Part shown: positions 6,860 to 11,206 of the stretch, piece after piece
Position numbering within the stretch: the stretch's first letter is position 1
Layout: each line of letters begins with the position of its first letter
Source: an uncultured Prevotella sp.
Lineage (GTDB): Bacteria; Bacteroidota; Bacteroidia; Bacteroidales; Bacteroidaceae
Direction: 5' to 3'
Length of the DNA: 11,206 bases
NCBI GenBank assembly: GCA_905211345.1
Contig: CAJMAO010000050.1
Span: forward strand, 1-11,206
Notes under the pieces: generated by a model
What the model saw: only the letters and a program-made list of their open reading frames with translations
The model's database searches: none
What the model was told of the DNA's origin: nothing
Translations under genes and position numbers: made by a program

Positions 6860-7180
6860 ATGACTCAGGAAGAAAAGACCCGGATAGAGGAGAAAATCGT
6901 CGACGTGCTGAAAACAGTGTACGACCCCGAGATACCCGTGAACATATACGACCTAGGGCTTATCTACAAGATTGACGTGAAGGACGACGCCATGGTGGAC
7001 ATAGACATGACGTTCACCGCGCCCACATGCCCGGCGGCAGACTTCATACTCGAGGACGTAAGACAGAAGGTGGACGCTCTCGACGGGGTGAAATCGGCCA
7101 CGGTCAACCTCGTGTTCGAGCCTGCGTGGGACCAAAGTATGCTCAGCGAGGAAGCCCGGCTGGAACTGGGACTGGAGTGA
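6860..7180 (+). CDS. DUF59 / MIP18-family metal-sulfur cluster assembly protein (SufT-like)
   Basis: A small (106 aa) cytoplasmic protein of the MIP18/PaaD/SufT group, linked by family knowledge to iron-sulfur cluster maturation. The DPEIPVNIYDLGLIY block is at 22-36, followed by TFTAPTCPAAD (51-61) with the conserved cysteine C57, and a C-terminal FEPAWDQSMLSEEARLELG block. These match the standalone SufT-like form; there is no P-loop ATPase (Mrp/ApbC) fusion. The ATG at 6860 is chosen because the promoter boxes lie just upstream and the family motif begins soon after. No suf genes are nearby, so its role here is inferred from the family alone. lpxH follows on the same strand after a 187-base spacer containing two copies of a GC-rich repeat; the two may or may not be cotranscribed. 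Confidence 0.9.
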   Translation: MTQEEKTRIEEKIVDVLKTVYDPEIPVNIYDLGLIYKIDVKDDAMVDIDMTFTAPTCPAADFILEDVRQKVDALDGVKSATVNLVFEPAWDQSMLSEEARLELGLE

Positions 7181-7215
7181 ATACCCACCCCAACCATCCC
7201 AGAGGGAGGGCGCTT
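7180..7215 (+). repeat. GC-rich dispersed element, copy 1
   Basis: Begins at the last base of the DUF59 stop codon: AATACCCACCCC, then CATCCCAGAGGGAGGG and CGCTT. It contains a CCC..GGG stem and aligns with the inverted copies at 7313-7348 and 10666-10701. It could serve as the 3' end of the DUF59 transcript, but no T-run follows. Confidence 0.6.
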
Positions 7216-7312
7216 GGTATGCTTTGTCGGCGAGAAGAAAAATATTAACAAAAAGCATTCAAACTATAAAATACATATAGTTACATACAAATACCAATAA
7301 AAACAGGTATTC

Positions 7313-7348
7313 AAACTCCTTCCCTTCGGGAGGGCGGGAGTGGGTATT
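7313..7348 (-). repeat. GC-rich dispersed element, copy 2 (inverted)
   Basis: Read on the minus strand it begins AATACCCACTCC and continues CCCTCCCGAAGGGAAGG. It is an inverted copy of 7180-7215, with the first 9 bases of the two copies identical. The pair flanks an AT-rich stretch of about 100 bases in the DUF59-lpxH spacer, in which I see no gene or promoter. Confidence 0.6.
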
Positions 7349-7367
7349 TAATACTTAGCTATCGCCT

Positions 7368-8135
7368 ATGCGCAAGAACATCTACATACTGTCCGACGCC
7401 CACCTAGGATCATGGGCTATCGACCACGCACGCACGCAGGAACGCAGGCTGGTGCGCTTTCTCGACGACATAAAGACGAAAGCCGCCGCGGTATATCTCT
7501 TAGGGGATATGTTCGACTTCTGGTACGAATACAAATACGTAGTGCCGAAGGGTTATACACGCTTTCTAGGCAAGCTGTCGGAACTGACGGACATGGGGGT
7601 CGAGGTGCACTTCTTTACCGGAAACCACGACATTTGGGCGTATGACTACCTTGAAAAAGAGTGCGGCGTGACACTCCACACCAAGCCTATAACAACCGAG
7701 ATATACGGTAAGATATTCTATCTTGCCCACGGCGACGGGCTGGGCGACCACGACCCGAAGTTCAACTTCATACGACGCATGTTCCACAACCGCACATGCC
7801 AGCGGCTGTTCAGCGCCCTGCACCCGCGCTGGGGCGTGTGGTTCGGGCTGACGTGGGCCAAGCACAGCCGCCTGAAACGCGTCGACGGCAAGGAACCCCC
7901 GTACCAAGGCGAGAACAAGGAGGCCCTCGTGCTATATACCAAGGAGTACATGAAGACCCACCCTGACATCGACTACTTCATCTACGGCCACCGCCACATA
8001 GAACTTGACCTGATGCTGTCGCGCAAGACGAGGATGATGATCATCGGCGACTGGATATGGCAGTTCACCTACGTTGTGTATGACGGCGAGCACCTGTTCC
8101 TCGAGGAATACGTCGAGGGGGAAAGCAGACTGTGA
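7368..8135 (+). CDS. lpxH: UDP-2,3-diacylglucosamine diphosphatase
   Basis: Hydrolyses UDP-2,3-diacylglucosamine to lipid X and UMP in lipid A synthesis, acting at the cytoplasmic face of the inner membrane. It is a calcineurin-like metallophosphoesterase of 255 aa. All metal-binding motifs are present in order: SDAHLG (D10, H12), GDMFDFW (D47), GNHD (N86, H87), AHGDG (H121) and YGHRH (H208, H210). The segment between 127 and 180, rich in Arg, Trp and Phe, corresponds to the helical cap that binds acyl chains in LpxH. At 255 aa it is slightly longer than E. coli LpxH (about 240 aa). The Bacteroidota protein could be called an LpxH-family hydrolase without proof of substrate. It converges with kdgK, with a very long hairpin between them. 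Confidence 0.85.
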   Translation: MRKNIYILSDAHLGSWAIDHARTQERRLVRFLDDIKTKAAAVYLLGDMFDFWYEYKYVVPKGYTRFLGKLSELTDMGVEVHFFTGNHDIWAYDYLEKECGVTLHTKPITTEIYGKIFYLAHGDGLGDHDPKFNFIRRMFHNRTCQRLFSALHPRWGVWFGLTWAKHSRLKRVDGKEPPYQGENKEALVLYTKEYMKTHPDIDYFIYGHRHIELDLMLSRKTRMMIIGDWIWQFTYVVYDGEHLFLEEYVEGESRL

Positions 8136-8139
8136 GATA

Positions 8140-8218
8140 AAGGTGAGAAAGTGAGAAGGTGAGAAAATACAAGCAATTCAAGCATACTTGTTTTCTCACC
8201 TTCTCACTTTCTCACCTT
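8140..8218. terminator. Bidirectional 28-bp hairpin built of 8-bp repeats, between lpxH and kdgK
   Basis: Perfect 28-bp inverted repeat, 8140-8167 and 8191-8218, with a 23-base interior. Each arm is itself a tandem repeat of an 8-base unit, GTGAGAAA / GTGAGAAG / GTGAGAAA on the left. The array extends slightly beyond the stem on both sides (GTGAGATA at 8132-8139; CTTCCCAC at 8216-8223). It begins 4 bases after the lpxH stop and ends 13 bases before the kdgK stop, so it very likely ends both transcripts. A run of four A/T pairs closes the loop side. Confidence 0.8.
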
Positions 8219-8231
8219 CCCACCTTTAAAA

Positions 8232-9272
8232 TCATCTTTTCATCTCAGCGCTGCCGCCGCGTATCACGGCTTCAACCTCGCCTACGGTCACCATGTTGTA
8301 ATCGCCGACGATTGTGTTTTTCAGCACCGAACCGGCCGTAGCGAAATCCAGCTTGGCTTGGTCGTCGGCGTAATTCTGGTACGCATAGAGCATCGCTCCT
8401 ACGAAAGCGTCGCCCACACCCATGCTGTCGATAACGTTGTTCACCTCGTATATACGGGTGGTATACAGTTTTCCGCCCGACCATAGCACGCCGGCCATGA
8501 CGTGATGCTCCGACGTTATGACGTTGCGCAGGGCGATAAACAGATGCTTGCAGCGGGGCAGTTTCTCGTTGACACGCGAGCAATAGTCCTCGAAGGCGTG
8601 CTTGTCGATTACCTCGCTTGAGCCCGCGGCGTTGAACGCAGGAGCCACCAAGCCCAGCGCCTTCTCGTATTCGCCGCCGCTACCGAACACGATGTCGCTT
8701 TTACGCATCAGCGGAAGGAGCACCTCCTCGGCGCTCTTGCCGTATTGCCAAAGGTTCTTGCGGTAGTTGATGTCGCACGAAATCTCCAGCCCAATGTGGT
8801 CGGCCGCGTCTATAGCCTCGTGACATACGTCGGTAAGTCCCTGCGTCAGGGCGGCGTCAATGCCCGACCAATGGAATATTCCGGCACCGTTGAACGCCTT
8901 GTTCCAGTCAATCATGCCCGGCTTCAACCGCGCGAAAGCGGAGTCTTTGCGGTCATATATCACCGAGGCGGCACGCATGTCGGCCGCTTTCTCTACGATG
9001 TAAGTGCCAAGGCGTTCGCCTTTCATCATCTTTATTTCGTCCGTTCCCACGCTGTGCTCGCGCAGTTTCATCAGGCATACGTGCCCTAAGGGATTGTCGG
9101 GAAGCGCCGTAACCAGCGACACTTCACCCCCGTAAGACGCTATCGAGATTGCCACGTTGCCCTCGCTGCCACCGAAATTCACGTCGAAATGGCGCGACTG
9201 CTGCAGGCGGAGGTTGCCCGGCGTGGTAAGCCTCATCAGCATCTCGCCGAAAGTAACTATCTTTTTGCCCAT
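8232..9272 (-). CDS. kdgK: 2-dehydro-3-deoxygluconokinase (KDG kinase)
   Basis: Phosphorylates KDG, the product of UxuA, to KDPG using ATP; cytoplasmic. A PfkB-family ribokinase fold of 346 aa: N-terminal strand KKIVTFGEMLMR (3-14), substrate-binding GGSEGN (34-39), SCDINYRKNLW (165-175) typical of KDG kinases, and the C-terminal catalytic block DSMGVGDAFVGA (282-293) with catalytic base D288. The second Gly or Ala of the usual GAGD anion hole is Val here (GVGD). The start is the ATG at 9272: an in-frame GTG at 9332 lies inside the ackA terminator and adds residues unlike the family. Only about 34 bases separate that terminator from the start, and I see no TAnnTTTG there, so expression may depend on read-through from pta-ackA or on an atypical promoter. 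Confidence 0.9.
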   Translation of the reverse strand: MGKKIVTFGEMLMRLTTPGNLRLQQSRHFDVNFGGSEGNVAISIASYGGEVSLVTALPDNPLGHVCLMKLREHSVGTDEIKMMKGERLGTYIVEKAADMRAASVIYDRKDSAFARLKPGMIDWNKAFNGAGIFHWSGIDAALTQGLTDVCHEAIDAADHIGLEISCDINYRKNLWQYGKSAEEVLLPLMRKSDIVFGSGGEYEKALGLVAPAFNAAGSSEVIDKHAFEDYCSRVNEKLPRCKHLFIALRNVITSEHHVMAGVLWSGGKLYTTRIYEVNNVIDSMGVGDAFVGAMLYAYQNYADDQAKLDFATAGSVLKNTIVGDYNMVTVGEVEAVIRGGSAEMKR

Positions 9273-9294
9273 AGTAGATTTGTTAAATGCAAGT

Positions 9295-9343
9295 AGAAAA
9301 AGAAAAAGGCGCTCCCCCGGCAAACGCCGCACAGGGAACGCCT
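9295..9343 (-). terminator. Intrinsic terminator of ackA
   Basis: On the minus strand this is a three-part stem: AGGCG/CGCCT (9307-9311 with 9339-9343), TCCC/GGGA (9313-9316 with 9334-9337) and CGGC/GCCG (9318-9321 with 9326-9329), with a 4-base loop, followed by TTTTTCTTTTTC. It starts 16 bases past the ackA stop. It is the clearest U-tract terminator in the window. Confidence 0.85.
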
Positions 9344-9358
9344 GAATACATATCTTGC

Positions 9359-10558
9359 TTACTTCTGCAGCAAGTTCATAGTGTCAGTGGCTATCATCAG
9401 CTCCTCGTCGGTAGGTATTACGCATACGGTTACTTTCGAGTCGGGGGTGGAAATGACAGCTTCCTCGCCGCGCACGGTCTTGTTTTTCTCAACGTCGAGC
9501 TTCACTCCCATGTACTCCATGCCGCTGCATACTTCCTCGCGCATCTGGTATTGGTTCTCGCCTACGCCCGCGGTAAACACGATAATGTCGCATCCGCCCA
9601 TGGCGGCGGTGTAAGCTCCCACGTATTTCTTTATGCGGTAGTTGTACATGTCGAGCGCAAGTTTGGCGCGTTCGTTGCCGTTTGCCACGGCATCGTCAAT
9701 CTCGCGCATGTCTGACGAGATGCCAGTCACGCCGAGCACACCGCTCTTTTTGTTAAGCAAGTTTGACATACCGTCGGCATCGAGGCCGAGCTTCTTCTCG
9801 AGGAAGGTTATCGCGCCGCCGTCGATGTCGCCGCTGCGGGTGCCCATCATGAGGCCCTCGAGCGGGGTGAGGCCCATCGACGTGTCCACGCAACGCCCGT
9901 TCTCAACGGCCGCAACGCTGCCTCCGTTGCCTATATGGCAGGTTATTATCTTCTTCTCATTGTAGTTTACGCCGAGGTATTCGCACACTCTCTGCGACAC
10001 GTAGCGGTGGCTCGTGCCATGGAAACCATAGCGGCGCACACCATACTTCTCGTAAAGCTCGTAGGGAATGGCATACAGGTACGAGTGGGCGGGCATCGTC
10101 TGATGGAACGCCGTATCGAATACGCCCACTTGCGGGAGGCCGGGCATCAGCTCGCTGACGGCCTGAACGCCCTTCAGGTTGGCCGGGTTGTGCAACGGAG
10201 CGAGGTCGCTTACCGACTTGAACACTTCCAACACCTCGTCGTTGAGCACCACGCTCTTGTTGAACTTCTCGCCTCCGTGCACCATGCGGTGGCCTACCGC
10301 GCCTATTTCGTCAAGGCTCTTGATCACTCCAATCTCAGGGTCGGTAAGCAGGGAGAATATGAACTTCACGCCCTCGGTGTGCTCGGGAATGTCGTGCATC
10401 ACTTTTTTCTTCGTGCCGTCGGGCATCTTCACTTTCACGAAAGCTCCGTCGAGGCCCACGCGCTCGGCGCCGCCGGATGTCATGACAGACTTGTCGTCCA
10501 TGTTGTAAAGTGCGTATTTGATAGACGAGCTGCCGCAATTTAAGACAAGTATTTTCAT
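9359..10558 (-). CDS. ackA: Acetate kinase
   Basis: Interconverts acetyl phosphate + ADP and acetate + ATP, the ATP-yielding last step of acetate fermentation; cytoplasmic. The 399 aa length is standard for this ASKHA-fold enzyme. Active-site residues numbered in Methanosarcina AckA fall at nearly the same positions: N7 (LNCGSSSIKY), R91 (GHRMVHGGEKF), D148 (VFDTAFH), H180 (GFHGTSH), R241 (GTRSGDID) and E385 (PTDEELMIA). The phosphate loop HIGNGGS is at 208-214. The ATG at 10558 gives the canonical MKILVLNCGSSS start; an upstream in-frame extension to 10621 would be translated from the 9-bp repeats and is rejected. It lies downstream of pta in the same direction with 155 bases between them. 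Confidence 0.97.
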   Translation of the reverse strand: MKILVLNCGSSSIKYALYNMDDKSVMTSGGAERVGLDGAFVKVKMPDGTKKKVMHDIPEHTEGVKFIFSLLTDPEIGVIKSLDEIGAVGHRMVHGGEKFNKSVVLNDEVLEVFKSVSDLAPLHNPANLKGVQAVSELMPGLPQVGVFDTAFHQTMPAHSYLYAIPYELYEKYGVRRYGFHGTSHRYVSQRVCEYLGVNYNEKKIITCHIGNGGSVAAVENGRCVDTSMGLTPLEGLMMGTRSGDIDGGAITFLEKKLGLDADGMSNLLNKKSGVLGVTGISSDMREIDDAVANGNERAKLALDMYNYRIKKYVGAYTAAMGGCDIIVFTAGVGENQYQMREEVCSGMEYMGVKLDVEKNKTVRGEEAVISTPDSKVTVCVIPTDEELMIATDTMNLLQK

Positions 10559-10599
10559 TGTTTTTCTTATATTTTTTGTCAAATGATTGTATATAAGCT

Positions 10600-10626
10600 C
10601 AATTAGCCCAATTAGCCTCATACGCC
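10600..10626 (-). repeat. 9-bp tandem repeat upstream of ackA
   Basis: Three adjoining 9-base units: CAATTAGCC (10600-10608), CAATTAGCC (10609-10617) and TCATACGCC (10618-10626). Read on the ackA strand they are GGCGTATGA, GGCTAATTG, GGCTAATTG. The array is 42-68 bases upstream of the ackA start and shares the pattern GGCTWATYR with the array upstream of uxuB. Confidence 0.7.
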
Positions 10627-10665
10627 TTTGCCAGCGTTTGTCATGAAAACCGGCGTGAGCATATC

Positions 10666-10701
10666 AAGCTCCCTCCCCTCGGGAGGGCTGGGGAGGGGCT
10701 T
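10666..10701 (-). repeat. GC-rich dispersed element, copy 3, in the pta-ackA spacer
   Basis: AAGC, one bulged T, then CCCTCCCC pairs with GGGGAGGG and GCTT, a 12-bp stem with one bulge. An alternative fold is CCCTCCC with GGGAGGG and a 3-base loop. It starts 13 bases after the pta stop. On the minus strand no U-run follows, so it may be an attenuating or processing structure within a pta-ackA message rather than a full terminator. It aligns with the two copies near lpxH. Confidence 0.6.
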
Positions 10702-10713
10702 ATATTATTGCTA

Positions 10714-11206
10714 TTATTTCTTCGCGTCCATCGCCTGGCAGGCGGTGATTGCTATCATTTTATATATATCGTCGACAGAACAGCCGCGGCTGAGGTCGTT
10801 AACCGGGCGGGCGATACCCTGCAGGATAGGACCGAGGGCTACGGCGTCGCCGAGGCGCTGAACGAGTTTATAACCGATGTTGCCAACTTCGAGGCATGGG
10901 AACACCAGCACGTTGGCCTTGCCTGCTATCTCGCTTCCGGGAGCCTTCTTCGCCCCTACTGAGGGCACTAGGGCTGCATCGGCCTGCAGTTCGCCGTCAA
11001 CTTTCAGCGTTGGGTCAAGCTCCTTGGCCAGCCGGGTAGCCTCAACAACCTTGTCTACAACCTCGTGAGAGGCACTGCCTTTGGTCGAGAAGCTGAGCAT
11101 TGCGACGCGCGGGTCGGCAAAGCCGGCAACCGACTTGGCCGTCTGGGCGGTGCATACGGCTATCTGGGCCAGCTGCTGCGCGTCAGGCATAGGCGTAACG
11201 GCTACG
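10714..11206 (-). CDS. pta: Phosphate acetyltransferase, C-terminal part (cut by the window edge)
   Basis: Converts acetyl-CoA and phosphate to acetyl phosphate, the substrate of AckA; cytoplasmic. Only about the last 163 residues are present and the frame runs open through the right edge, so the 5' part is missing because of the window, not a mutation. Family blocks are MPDAQQLAQIA, RVAMLSFSTKGSA, EATRLAKELDPTLKVDGELQADAAL, KAPGSEIAGKANVLVFP and GPILQGIARPVNDLSRG near the end. The NDLSRG segment contains the Ser-Arg pair placed in the active site in Methanosarcina Pta. The order pta then ackA in one direction is the usual operon. Whether it has an N-terminal DRTGG regulatory domain (long Pta) cannot be seen. 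Confidence 0.95.
   Translation of the reverse strand, partial: VAVTPMPDAQQLAQIAVCTAQTAKSVAGFADPRVAMLSFSTKGSASHEVVDKVVEATRLAKELDPTLKVDGELQADAALVPSVGAKKAPGSEIAGKANVLVFPCLEVGNIGYKLVQRLGDAVALGPILQGIARPVNDLSRGCSVDDIYKMIAITACQAMDAKK

Noticed and set aside
7181..7367. MITE or small insertion sequence flanked by inverted repeats before lpxH
   Set aside because: The inverted ends are imperfect, no target-site duplication is visible, and a third solo copy exists at 10666-10701, so a dispersed repeat is the simpler reading.
8132..8223. CRISPR-like array (regular GTGAGAAR repeats)
   Set aside because: The units are 8 bp and contiguous with no unique spacers, and no cas genes are present.
9273..9332. 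N-terminal extension of kdgK to a GTG at 9332
   Set aside because: The extension is translated from the ackA terminator stem and its U-tract, and PfkB proteins start at the MGKKIVTFGE segment.
10559..10621. N-terminal extension of ackA to 10621
   Set aside because: It would encode the 9-bp repeats (LIGLIE...) before the canonical MKILVLNCGSSS start.

Overview
The window looks like the chromosome of a Bacteroidota member, probably Prevotella-like. Three spacers carry the -7 element typical of this phylum (TAnnTTTG), Shine-Dalgarno sequences are absent or weak, and the protein set (DUF2400/TIGR02757 protein, SDR-type mannonate oxidoreductase, LpxH-type calcineurin-fold hydrolase) fits. The genus is inferred by eye; no database was searched.

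Left part (about 1-2800). It holds a HAD-family hydrolase and panB on the + strand, then a convergent DUF2400/TIGR02757 gene. A long GC-rich hairpin between panB and that gene probably terminates both. This part is visibly AT-richer than the rest.

Middle (about 2790-6510). This is a minus-strand hexuronate catabolism cluster, read uxuA, uxuB (short-chain dehydrogenase type), uxaB. UxaB reduces tagaturonate to altronate (galacturonate branch). UxuB reduces fructuronate to mannonate and UxuA dehydrates it to 2-keto-3-deoxygluconate (KDG; glucuronate branch). uxaB has its own probable promoter.

Right part (about 6510-11206). Divergent from uxuA are a DUF59/SufT-like Fe-S assembly gene and lpxH (lipid A synthesis). 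On the minus strand follow kdgK (KDG to KDPG), ackA and the 3' part of pta, which the right edge cuts. KdgK completes the route from uronates to KDPG. Pta-AckA converts acetyl-CoA from the resulting pyruvate into acetate and ATP, so most of the right two thirds reads as a sugar-acid-to-acetate route. Uronate isomerase (uxaC), altronate dehydratase (uxaA) and KDPG aldolase (kdgA) are not in the window.

The protein-coding content is ordinary, and I find no convincing new multi-gene system. The unusual material is in the spacers, which carry several families of short repeats and strong hairpins: a GC-rich element of about 36 bp present three times, 9-bp tandem repeats upstream of uxuB and ackA, an 8-bp-unit repeat folded into a perfect 28-bp stem between lpxH and kdgK, and a composite repeat with a 19-bp inverted pair between uxuA and the DUF59 gene.
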